NCBI GenBank assembly: GCA_015491705.1
Contig: WFVK01000032.1
Location: forward strand, 1-8,919
Direction of reading: 5' to 3'
DNA: 8,919 nucleotides
Source of the DNA: Nitrospirota bacterium
Lineage (GTDB): Bacteria > Nitrospirota > Thermodesulfovibrionia > UBA6902
Part shown: positions 1 through 6,144 of the stretch, piece by piece
How the letters are laid out: each line of letters opens with the position of its first letter
Numbering within the stretch: the first letter of the stretch is position 1
The notes under the pieces: model-generated
The model's input: only the letters and a program-made list of their open reading frames with translations
Database searches by the model: none
Told to the model about the DNA's origin: nothing
Position numbers and translations under genes: made by a program

Positions 1-164
1 ATTAAGACCTTCTTCTTGCTATTTTTTACTGTTTTTTACATAAGCTGTTGTTTTTTTGCAGTAACGGTTAAATACCTCATATCCATCTGGACAATTGACG
101 GGTCATTTATCGTTGAGTTGAGAGGGGGAACTCTATCCCCAAACTATGTGAAAAGGAGACTTGT
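1..164. other. Non-coding leader upstream of adk
   Basis: No gene is supported here. The first 60 bases are T-rich, with runs of six, six and seven T, but no hairpin precedes them that would make a clear terminator for an upstream gene. Just before adk, GGGG (125-128) can pair with CCCC (137-140), and GAGTT (115-119) with AACTC (129-133); the two small hairpins overlap and exclude each other. TTGACG at 95-100 resembles a -35 box, but no good -10 box lies at the right distance. The adk promoter may be here, but I cannot place it. Confidence 0.5.
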
Positions 165-818
165 ATGAGACTTGTATTGTTAGGAGCGCCAGGAGCCGGA
201 AAAGGGACGCAGGCGAAAAAGCTTATCGAGAAGTACGGCATTCCGCAGATTTCCACCGGCGATATCCTCAGAAAGGCCGTGGCAGACGGCACCCCCCTTG
301 GAAAAGAAGCAAAATCCTACATGGACAAAGGCGAGCTTGTTCCGGACTCCGTTGTTATCGGGCTTGTGAAGGAAAGGCTTGCGCAGGATGACTGCAAAAA
401 AGGGTATATACTGGACGGATTTCCGAGAAATACAGCACAGGCCGAGACCCTTGACCAGGTGCTTGCGCAAATGAATGCGCCCCTTGATGTCGCCCTTGTA
501 GTGGATGTTGACAAGGACGACCTCATGAAGAGACTCACGGGGAGGCGCACATGCAGGGGCTGCCAGCAGATGTACAATATACATTTCAGCCCCCCCAAAA
601 AAGAAGGCGTATGCGACAAGTGCGGCGGAGAGCTCTATCAGAGGGATGACGACAAGGAGGAGACCATAAAGAACAGGCTGGATGTATATGAAAAGTCAAC
701 AGCGCCGCTTATCGATTATTACGCGAAGAAAAACATTCTCAAGACCGTAAAAGGCGTGGGAAGCATCGATGATATATTCAACAACATCTGTGCAATACTT
801 GATTCTCAACAGTCATAA
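165..818 (+). CDS. adk: Adenylate kinase, long form with four-cysteine metal-binding lid
   Basis: Cytoplasmic adenylate kinase, catalysing AMP + ATP = 2 ADP. The 217 residues match the usual bacterial long form. Visible landmarks are the P-loop GAPGAGKGT (7-15), the AMP-site segment GYILDGFPRN (80-89), the lid domain (about 122-160) and the R-DDD motif at 160-163. The lid carries Cys130, Cys133, Cys150 and Cys153, a CXXC-X16-CXXC structural metal site (zinc in most relatives; cobalt or iron has been reported for sulfate reducers). Start: ATG 165 lies 6 bases after AAGGAG (153-158). sat begins 32 bases after the stop in the same direction, so the two are probably co-transcribed. AMP is the by-product of APS reduction, so the neighbourhood fits a role in AMP recycling. 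That link is inference from position and pathway; the enzyme identity is secure. Confidence 0.97.
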   Translation: MRLVLLGAPGAGKGTQAKKLIEKYGIPQISTGDILRKAVADGTPLGKEAKSYMDKGELVPDSVVIGLVKERLAQDDCKKGYILDGFPRNTAQAETLDQVLAQMNAPLDVALVVDVDKDDLMKRLTGRRTCRGCQQMYNIHFSPPKKEGVCDKCGGELYQRDDDKEETIKNRLDVYEKSTAPLIDYYAKKNILKTVKGVGSIDDIFNNICAILDSQQS

Positions 819-834
819 CGCACAACATGCGTTA
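816..834 (+). other. Small hairpin in the adk-sat gap
   Basis: TAACGCA (816-822) and TGCGTTA (828-834) form a perfect 7-bp stem with a 5-base loop, and the left arm includes the adk stop codon. No T-run follows, so it does not look like an intrinsic terminator. It sits 4 bases before the sat Shine-Dalgarno (839-845). It could mark an mRNA processing or stability site, or be chance. Confidence 0.35.
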
Positions 835-850
835 AATTAAGGAGGAAAAA

Positions 851-2065
851 ATGGCATTGGTTAACCCCCATGGGAAAGAAAAAAAGCTTAAGCCCCTTCT
901 GCTCACGGGTGAGGAGCTCGCTGAAGCAAAGGAAAAGGCGAAAACACTTACCGAAGTCAGGATGTCGTCAAGGGAGACAGGCGACCTCATAATGCTCGGC
1001 ATAGGGGGGTTCACTCCCCTTGAAGGTTTTATGGGGTACGACGACTGGAAAGGCGTGTGCGACGAATTCAAGATGGCGGACGGAACATTCTGGCCAATAC
1101 CCATAACCCTTTCAACGACAAAGGGCAATGCGGACAGCATCAAGGACGGCGAGGAAGTGGCCCTTGTCGATGAGGAGAGCGGTGAGACAATGGGTATTAT
1201 GACCGTCAGGGAAAAATACACGATTGACAAGGAGCACGAGTGCAAGCAGGTCTTCAAGACAACCGATACCGAGCATCCGGGGGTACTGAAGGTCATGGAG
1301 CAGGAAGAGGTCAACCTTGCAGGCCCGGTAAAGGTGCTGAGCGAGGGGCCGTTCCCCACTGAGTATAAAGGCATATACATGACGCCGGCTGAATCGCGCA
1401 AGCGTTTTGAGGAAAAAGGCTGGTCGACCGTTGCCGCCTTCCAGACGCGCAATCCCATGCACCGCTCCCACGAATTTCTCGCAAAAATAGCCGCTGAAGT
1501 CTGTGACGGCGTCTTTATTCACATGCTTCTCGGAAAATTAAAACCGGGCGATATCCCTGCGGATGTCAGGCAGAGAGCCATTGACGCCCTTATCGAAAAC
1601 TATTTTGTCAAGGATTCCATCATGGTCGGCGGTTATCCGCTTGACATGAGATATGCAGGCCCGAGGGAGGCGCTTCTGCATGCGCTCTTCAGGCAGAATT
1701 ACGGCTGCAGCCACCTGATTGTGGGCCGTGACCATGCGGGTGTGGGAGATTATTACGGCCCGTTCGATGCACACAAGATATTTGATGAGATACCCAAGGG
1801 CTCGCTGGAGACTCAACCGCTGAAGATTGACTGGACATTCTGGTGTCACAAGTGCGACGGAATGGCATCCATGAAGACCTGCCCGCACGGAAAGGAAGAC
1901 AGGCTTATCCTGAGCGGGACAAAACTCAGAAAAATGCTTTCAGAAGGCGAAGAGGTATCGGATAAGTTCAGCAGGCCCGAGGTGCTGAAGATACTCAGGG
2001 AATACTACGAGGGTCTGACGGAAAAAGTGGAAATCAAGATGCACAAATATGCTGAAGGTAATTAA
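851..2065 (+). CDS. sat: Sulfate adenylyltransferase (ATP sulfurylase), dissimilatory
   Basis: Activates sulfate in the cytoplasm: sulfate + ATP gives APS + pyrophosphate. The 404 residues comprise an N-terminal PUA-like domain (about 10-175) and a catalytic nucleotidyltransferase domain (about 180-395). The diagnostic motifs are [11 protein letters not shown] (198-208), the second nucleotide-binding segment [12 protein letters not shown] (292-303) and SGTKLR (355-360). Cys332, Cys335 and Cys344, with nearby His346, form a probable zinc site typical of the bacterial and archaeal dissimilatory Sat group. No APS-kinase domain is fused, so this is not the assimilatory bifunctional type, and it is unrelated to the CysDN form. 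Start: ATG 851 follows AAGGAGG (839-845) with a 5-base spacer. It lies between adk and aprBA, matching its place in the pathway. Direction in the cell depends on pyrophosphate removal, for which no gene is present here. Confidence 0.98.
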   Translation: MALVNPHGKEKKLKPLLLTGEELAEAKEKAKTLTEVRMSSRETGDLIMLGIGGFTPLEGFMGYDDWKGVCDEFKMADGTFWPIPITLSTTKGNADSIKDGEEVALVDEESGETMGIMTVREKYTIDKEHECKQVFKTTDTEHPGVLKVMEQEEVNLAGPVKVLSEGPFPTEYKGIYMTPAESRKRFEEKGWSTVAAFQTRNPMHRSHEFLAKIAAEVCDGVFIHMLLGKLKPGDIPADVRQRAIDALIENYFVKDSIMVGGYPLDMRYAGPREALLHALFRQNYGCSHLIVGRDHAGVGDYYGPFDAHKIFDEIPKGSLETQPLKIDWTFWCHKCDGMASMKTCPHGKEDRLILSGTKLRKMLSEGEEVSDKFSRPEVLKILREYYEGLTEKVEIKMHKYAEGN

Positions 2066-2161
2066 AGCAATTAACGAGCAATCCCGTCTCTGCGAGACTG
2101 TATTCCATAAGCGGGAAGGGGGTGTAAAGCAAGCAGGTTTGCCCGTTTCATCATAAAGCAA
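2063..2161. repeat. Three copies of the octamer TAAAGCAA around the sat-aprB gap
   Basis: TAAAGCAA occurs at 2063-2070 (overlapping the sat stop codon), 2125-2132 and 2154-2161. The copies are in the same orientation, with starts 62 and 29 bases apart. The spacing is not regular, and the octamer is AT-rich enough for some chance recurrence. A regulatory role is only a possibility. Confidence 0.3.
2082..2148 (+). promoter_or_regulatory. Possible structured RNA leader between sat and aprB
   Basis: GTCTC (2086-2090) and GAGAC (2094-2098) form a tight hairpin with a 3-base loop. AAGCGGG (2109-2115) can pair with CCCGTTT (2142-2148; seven pairs including one G-U). The same CGGGA (2112-2116) can instead pair with TCCCG (2082-2086), so two folds compete. 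It matches no riboswitch class I recognise. Pairing was read by eye, without energy calculation. Confidence 0.25.
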
Positions 2162-2183
2162 AAACAGAATTTTCAGGAAATAC

Positions 2184-2199
2184 GGCTTAAGTTTAAGCC
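2184..2199. promoter_or_regulatory. Perfect palindrome upstream of aprB, possible operator
   Basis: GGCTTAA (2184-2190) and TTAAGCC (2193-2199) are exact inverted copies flanking a central GT. As DNA it has the shape of a binding site for a dimeric regulator; as RNA it would be a short stem with a very tight loop. It ends 26 bases before the aprB Shine-Dalgarno. The downstream bases are A- and C-rich rather than T-rich, so it is not a terminator. It does not match the Rex or HcpR consensus as I know them. Its core CTTAAGT recurs in the qmoA leader at 4846-4852. Confidence 0.4.
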
Positions 2200-2240
2200 T
2201 TAAAAACCCCAAAGACATATTTTGGAAAGGAGGATGTAAA

Positions 2241-2660
2241 ATGCCAAGTTTTGTAATCGCTGAAAAGTGTGACGGTTGTAAGGCACAGGACAAGACTGCA
2301 TGCCAGTATATCTGCCCCAACGACCTTATGACCCTCGACAGGGATCTCATGAAGGCTTACAATCAGGAGCCTGAACAGTGCTGGGAGTGCTACAACTGCG
2401 TCAAGATATGCCCGCAGCAGGCGATTGAGGTCAGGGGATACCAGGACTTCTGTCCACTGGGAGCCAGTGTTATCCCTCTCAGGGGAACCGACTCGATTAT
2501 GTGGACGATCAAGTTCAGGAACGGTGTGCTGAAGAGGTTTAAATTCCCCATCAGGACTACCCCTGAAGCTTCTATCGATCCATATGCCGGCAAACCGGAA
2601 GCGGATCTGTCCAAGATAAAAGAACCTGGATTCTTTAACTACGAAGCCAGGAAAGAATAA
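2241..2660 (+). CDS. aprB: Adenylylsulfate (APS) reductase, beta subunit
   Basis: Iron-sulfur subunit of the cytoplasmic AprBA enzyme that reduces APS to sulfite and AMP. The 139 residues hold two [4Fe-4S] binding sets: Cys10, 13, 21 and 25, then Cys47, 50, 53 and 57. The widened spacing in the first set (CDGC, then CQYIC) is characteristic of AprB. Trp48, just after Cys47, matches in position the tryptophan placed on the electron path in the Archaeoglobus enzyme structure. The tail (about 95-139) lacks cysteines and corresponds to the extension that wraps around AprA. Start: ATG 2241 follows AAAGGAGG (2226-2233) with a 7-base spacer. aprA follows after about 16 bases, so the subunits are certainly co-expressed. 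Electrons probably come from the Qmo complex encoded downstream. Confidence 0.98.
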   Translation: MPSFVIAEKCDGCKAQDKTACQYICPNDLMTLDRDLMKAYNQEPEQCWECYNCVKICPQQAIEVRGYQDFCPLGASVIPLRGTDSIMWTIKFRNGVLKRFKFPIRTTPEASIDPYAGKPEADLSKIKEPGFFNYEARKE

Positions 2661-2662
2661 AA

Positions 2663-2669
2663 AAGGAGG
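2663..2669 (+). promoter_or_regulatory. Shine-Dalgarno that decides the aprA start
   Basis: AAGGAGG lies one base before an ATG at 2671 and seven bases before a second in-frame ATG at 2677. Only the second has workable spacing, so translation most likely begins at 2677. The longer form would add just Met-Thr. Confidence 0.75.
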
Positions 2670-2676
2670 GATGACG

Positions 2677-4686
2677 ATGGAAAAAGAAACATGTACTTTT
2701 TCATACTGTGCAAAGCCGGAAGTCGTTGAGGTCGACACTGATCTGCTTCTCATCGGCGGCGGCATGGCATGCTGCGGAGCGGCTTATGAAGCGGTCAGAT
2801 GGGCGGCTCCAAAGGGCCTGAAGGTCACAATGGTTGATAAAGCCGCAACAGACAGAAGCGGCGCGGTTGCCATGGGCCTGTCGGCTATCAACACGTACAT
2901 CGGTGAAAATAAAGTTGAAGATTACGTGAGGTACGTAAGGGGCGACCTTATGGGCATCACCAGGGACGACCTTGTATTCGACCTCGGCAGGCACGTTGAC
3001 AACAGCGTGCATATGTTTGAAGAGTGGGGCCTGCCGATCTGGAAAAAAGGCGATGACGGCTTCTCTCTCGACGGATTCCAGGCAAAGGACGCCGGCAAGG
3101 CAAAGCTGGTAGACGGCGGCACCCCGGTAAGGTCCGGTAAATGGCAGATAATGATCAACGGCGAGTCCTACAAGGCAATCGTGGCAGAGGCCGCAAAAAA
3201 GGCACTCGAGGAAAACAGGAAGGCCACCGGCGTTGACCAGAACCACTTTGAAAGGGTTTTCATCGTAAGGCTCTTTAAAGACGCCAATGATCCCAAGAGG
3301 GTGGCTGCAGCAGTCGGTTTCAGCGTCAGAGAGCACAAGATGTACATATTTAAGGCCAAGGCGATGGTCCTGGCGGCCGGCGGTGCAGTTAATGTCTTCA
3401 GGCCGAGATCAACCAAGGAAGGTCAGGGAAGGGCCTGGTATCCTGTATGGAACTCCGGCTCCGGTTATGCGCTCGGCATGCAGGCAGGCGCAGAGCTGAC
3501 ACTCATGGAGAACCGTTTCGTCCCTGCAAGGTTCAAGGACGGATACGGGCCTGTCGGCGCATGGTTCCTGTTCTTCAAGGCAAAGGCAACCAACAGCCTT
3601 GGCGAGGACTACTGTGCAAATGCAGAATATGTTGCCGATGCAAAGAAGAAATACGGCGCATACGTAGACAAGATGGGCACGGCCATCAGAAACCACCTGA
3701 TGATGCAGGACATGAAGGCAGGCAAAGGGCCCATCATCATGAGAACACACGAGGCCATGGAGGCCATCAACAAGTCATTCATTGAGAAGCTCGGTGAAAA
3801 AGAGGGCAAGAAGAAGGTCAAACACCTTGAGGCCGAGGCATGGGAGGATTTCCTCGATATGTGCATCGGACAGGCGGGCCTCTGGGCAGCCAGGGACGTG
3901 GAACCCGACAAGGTGCCCTCAGAGATTATGCCCACCGAGCCTTATATCCTCGGTTCGCATGCAGGCTGTGCAGGATTCTGGTGCAGCGGCCCCGGCGACA
4001 TCCCGGGCACACCCGAGGACTGGCATTGGGGTTACAACAGGATGTCCACCGTTCCCGGGCTCTTCATGGCCGGTGACATCTGCGGCGCATCAGGGCACAA
4101 GTTCTCCTCAGGTTCCCATGCGGAGGGAAGGATTGCCGCAAAGGCTGCGATAGCCTTTATACTGGACAATCCCGACTATGTGCCGACACCGAGGAAGAGC
4201 GCCGACGAGATGGCAGCCGAGCTGTATCTGCCGTATGAGGTTTACGAGAAGCACAAAACCTACTCAACCGATCCCGAAGTCAACCCGAATTACATAAAGC
4301 CGAGTCTGCTTCAGGCGAGACTGCAGAAGATCGCGGATGAGTACTTCGGCGGAATCTCCACATGGTATATGACATCAAAGACCATGCTGGAGGAGGGGCT
4401 GCAGCAGCTCACAATGCTCAAAGAGGATTCCGCAAAGATGGGAGCAAGCAACCTCCACGAGCTGATGAGGTGCTGGGAGAACTATCACAGGATTCTCTCT
4501 CTCGAGGCACATGCCCGCCATATCCTCTTCAGGGAAGAGACCAGGTATCCGGGCTACTACTACAGAGGTGACCACGACTATATAGATGATGAAAACTGGA
4601 AGGTATTCACATGCTCCACGTACAACATGGAAACCGGCGAATTCACAATGAGCAAGAGAGAGCACAAAAACGTAATCCCTGATTAA
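2677..4686 (+). CDS. aprA: Adenylylsulfate (APS) reductase, alpha subunit
   Basis: Catalytic flavoprotein of APS reductase: APS + 2 electrons gives sulfite + AMP. The 669 residues belong to the fumarate reductase/succinate dehydrogenase flavoprotein superfamily. The FAD dinucleotide fold opens with LLLIGGGMACCGAAYE (about 23-38), and the second FAD segment is AGDICGASGHKFSSGSHAEG (465-484). The AprA-specific blocks RSGAVAMGLSAINTY (60-74, with Asn72), Trp254, RFVPARFKDGYGPVGAWF (280-297, with Arg285) and GSHAGCAGFWCSGP (426-439, with His428) appear to match substrate-site residues known from the Archaeoglobus structure; the equivalence was judged by eye. Length fits the family. Start 2677 was chosen over 2671 from Shine-Dalgarno spacing. 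It is paired with aprB upstream, and a strong hairpin follows the stop. The sequence looks like the sulfate-reducer type, but only a tree would separate it from the sulfur-oxidiser lineages. Confidence 0.98.
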   Translation: MEKETCTFSYCAKPEVVEVDTDLLLIGGGMACCGAAYEAVRWAAPKGLKVTMVDKAATDRSGAVAMGLSAINTYIGENKVEDYVRYVRGDLMGITRDDLVFDLGRHVDNSVHMFEEWGLPIWKKGDDGFSLDGFQAKDAGKAKLVDGGTPVRSGKWQIMINGESYKAIVAEAAKKALEENRKATGVDQNHFERVFIVRLFKDANDPKRVAAAVGFSVREHKMYIFKAKAMVLAAGGAVNVFRPRSTKEGQGRAWYPVWNSGSGYALGMQAGAELTLMENRFVPARFKDGYGPVGAWFLFFKAKATNSLGEDYCANAEYVADAKKKYGAYVDKMGTAIRNHLMMQDMKAGKGPIIMRTHEAMEAINKSFIEKLGEKEGKKKVKHLEAEAWEDFLDMCIGQAGLWAARDVEPDKVPSEIMPTEPYILGSHAGCAGFWCSGPGDIPGTPEDWHWGYNRMSTVPGLFMAGDICGASGHKFSSGSHAEGRIAAKAAIAFILDNPDYVPTPRKSADEMAAELYLPYEVYEKHKTYSTDPEVNPNYIKPSLLQARLQKIADEYFGGISTWYMTSKTMLEEGLQQLTMLKEDSAKMGASNLHELMRCWENYHRILSLEAHARHILFREETRYPGYYYRGDHDYIDDENWKVFTCSTYNMETGEFTMSKREHKNVIPD

Positions 4687-4687
4687 T

Positions 4688-4735
4688 CCGGGGAGACGGC
4701 ATAAATTCTCCGGGCGCTGCAGTTGCGCCCGGAGA
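4688..4735 (+). promoter_or_regulatory. Possible attenuator: alternative pairing partner for the aprA-qmoA hairpin
   Basis: The left part of the terminator stem, TCTCCGG (4707-4713), can pair either with 4729-4735 (terminator form) or with CCGGGGAGA at 4688-4696 (five continuous pairs plus two across a 2-base bulge). This three-segment geometry is what transcription attenuators use. The first segment lies 2 bases after the aprA stop codon and would be covered by a terminating ribosome. The terminator form is clearly the more stable, so the alternative may be incidental. Confidence 0.25.
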
Positions 4736-4750
4736 GTTATTTAAGTTATT
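4707..4750 (+). terminator. Strong terminator-like hairpin after aprA
   Basis: TCTCCGGGCGC (4707-4717) pairs perfectly with GCGCCCGGAGA (4725-4735), an 11-bp GC-rich stem around a 7-base loop. The bases that follow (4736-4750) are T-rich but broken by A and G. It starts 21 bases after the aprA stop. It may terminate part of the transcripts, giving more Apr than Qmo, or protect the 3' end of an apr mRNA. A complete stop would require a qmo promoter in 4751-4860, which I could not identify. Confidence 0.65.
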
Positions 4751-4850
4751 AAGGGCAGCAGATAAATCCTTTTAATTCCAATATAAAACACTGTCAAAGG
4801 CTGGCGTGATTGTAGTAGACTATATGGCCACACTCGCTTTGATAACTTAA
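4741..4850 (+). promoter_or_regulatory. Long-range inverted repeat in the qmoA leader
   Basis: TTAAGTTAT (4741-4749) is the exact inverted copy of ATAACTTAA (4842-4850). Pairing extends inward to 4754/4837, making 14 pairs with two G-U. In RNA this would close a loop of about 82 bases and end 16 bases before the qmoA Shine-Dalgarno (4867-4872). The left arm is also the T-rich tail of the preceding hairpin, so the two structures may interact. The enclosed stretch has no ORF and no convincing promoter. Confidence 0.35.
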
Positions 4851-4878
4851 GTAACTCTGTCATAAATGGAGGCATAGC

Positions 4879-6144
4879 ATGTCAGAACAAGAAACAAACA
4901 TTTTGGTTGTAGGCGGCGGTATAAGCGGATTGACTACTGCTGTGGAGGCGGCTGAGGCCGGCTACAATGTCGTGCTGATAGAAAAAGAGCCTTTTTTGGG
5001 AGGCAGGGTCGCCAGGATGAACAAATACTTCCCCAAACTCTGCCCCCCTGCATGCGGTCTGGAGATAAACTACAGGCGTATAAAGTTCAGTGACCGTATA
5101 ACCTTCCACACCCTTGCGCAAGTGGAAAATATCACCGGGCAGCCCGGCGACTACGAGGTGACGGTCACGGTAGGAGCACGTTACGTGAATGACAAGTGCA
5201 CCGGATGCAACGCATGCGCGGAGGTCTGTCCCGTGGAGACCCCCAATGATTTCAACGGCGGGCTTGACAAGAGAAAGGCCGCCTATATTTACCACCAGCA
5301 GGTATTCCCCTTCCAGTATGTAATAGACGGCTCCGTATGCAAAAAAGAGGCATGCGCTAAATGCAAGGAGGCGTGCAAATACGATGCAATCGATTTCACC
5401 ATGAAACCGGAGAGCTTTGTCGTCAAGACCGGCGCCATTGTTCTGGCGACAGGCTGGAAGCCCTATGATGCCTCGAAAATGGACAATCTGGGATTCGGCA
5501 CGAGCAGGAACATAATCTCCAATGTGATGATGGAGCGGCTCGCCTCGCAGAACGGCCCGACCGGCGGCAGGATAGTAAGGCCCTCCGACGGAAAAGAGGC
5601 CAAAAGAGTCGCCTTTGTTCAGTGCGCGGGTTCAAGGGATGAAAATCACCTTGCCTTCTGCTCAGCGGTATGCTGCCTTGCTTCACTGAAGCAGGCCACG
5701 TATGTCAGGGAGCAGTATCCTGATTCAAAGGCAACCATGTTCTACATAGATATCCGCACACCCGGAACCTCGTATGAGAGATTCCTGAACAAGGTCAGGG
5801 AGGATGAGAACATCTCCCTGATAAAGGGCAAGGTGGCAAAGGTCTATGAAGACTCCGCAACAGGCGACGTCATAGTCGAGGCGGAAGACATCCTTGCCGG
5901 GAAGAAAATAAAAGTTTCTGTGGATCTCTGTGTTCTGGCGACAGGCATGCAGCCGACGGTTTCCGAGATGAAGCTTCCCCCGGGAGTAAAGATAAACGAA
6001 AACGGGTTTGTGGTTACGGACGGCAACCAGAAAGGCATATACGCAGTCGGCTGTGCCAAAGACCCCGTAGATGTTTCGAAATCCGTCCAGGGAGCTACAG
6101 GGGCTGCTCTTAAAGCTATTCAGACAGTGGGGAGGAAAGCCTAA
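4879..6144 (+). CDS. qmoA: Quinone-interacting membrane-bound oxidoreductase, subunit QmoA (HdrA-like flavoprotein)
   Basis: Soluble flavoprotein subunit of Qmo, the membrane complex that links the menaquinone pool to APS reductase. The 421 residues follow an HdrA-like plan without the long N-terminal domain of HdrA. The FAD fold begins with VVGGGISGL (10-18). An insert carries Cys55 and Cys59, then two ferredoxin-like sets, Cys107/110/113/117 and Cys154/159/162/166. The flavoprotein fold returns with ATGWKPYD (190-197), QCAGSRD (248-254), a Cys261/265/266 cluster and ATGMQPT (354-360). Start: ATG 4879 lies 6 bases after TGGAGG (4867-4872). Its stop shares one base with the qmoB start, so the pair is translationally coupled. 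It could be mistaken for methanogen HdrA, but the size and the neighbours aprBA, qmoB and qmoC settle the call. How many clusters it really binds cannot be read from sequence alone. Confidence 0.95.
   Translation: MSEQETNILVVGGGISGLTTAVEAAEAGYNVVLIEKEPFLGGRVARMNKYFPKLCPPACGLEINYRRIKFSDRITFHTLAQVENITGQPGDYEVTVTVGARYVNDKCTGCNACAEVCPVETPNDFNGGLDKRKAAYIYHQQVFPFQYVIDGSVCKKEACAKCKEACKYDAIDFTMKPESFVVKTGAIVLATGWKPYDASKMDNLGFGTSRNIISNVMMERLASQNGPTGGRIVRPSDGKEAKRVAFVQCAGSRDENHLAFCSAVCCLASLKQATYVREQYPDSKATMFYIDIRTPGTSYERFLNKVREDENISLIKGKVAKVYEDSATGDVIVEAEDILAGKKIKVSVDLCVLATGMQPTVSEMKLPPGVKINENGFVVTDGNQKGIYAVGCAKDPVDVSKSVQGATGAALKAIQTVGRKA

Noticed and set aside
95..125. Sigma-70-like promoter with TTGACG at 95-100
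   Set aside because: No acceptable -10 hexamer lies 16-18 bases downstream, so the match is half a promoter only.
832..1458. Open reading frame of about 208 codons on the - strand opposite sat
   Set aside because: It lies entirely antisense to a gene with strong family motifs, has a low-complexity Ser/Pro-rich translation and lacks a credible ribosome binding site.
2234..2239. Start-stop pair ATG-TAA between the aprB Shine-Dalgarno and the aprB ATG
   Set aside because: It touches the Shine-Dalgarno directly with no spacer, so initiation there is unlikely.
2193..2765. Antisense frame spanning aprB and the aprA start
   Set aside because: It crosses two well-supported genes and their ribosome binding sites on the other strand and shows no family features.
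2701..3336. Open reading frame of about 211 codons on the - strand opposite aprA
   Set aside because: It is a shadow of the aprA codon pattern with no recognisable domain; aprA is unambiguous in this stretch.
2677..4686. Calling aprA a fumarate reductase or succinate dehydrogenase flavoprotein
   Set aside because: It shares the FAD fold, but the AprA-specific blocks and its pairing with aprB and sat identify APS reductase.
4802..4816. Sigma-54-like TGGC element in the qmoA leader
   Set aside because: The required GC at the -12 position is absent; only the first half fits.
4839..4867. Promoter-like pair TTGATA (4839) and CATAAA (4861) before qmoA
   Set aside because: Transcription would start at about 4873, downstream of the qmoA ribosome binding site, giving a near-leaderless mRNA despite a good Shine-Dalgarno.
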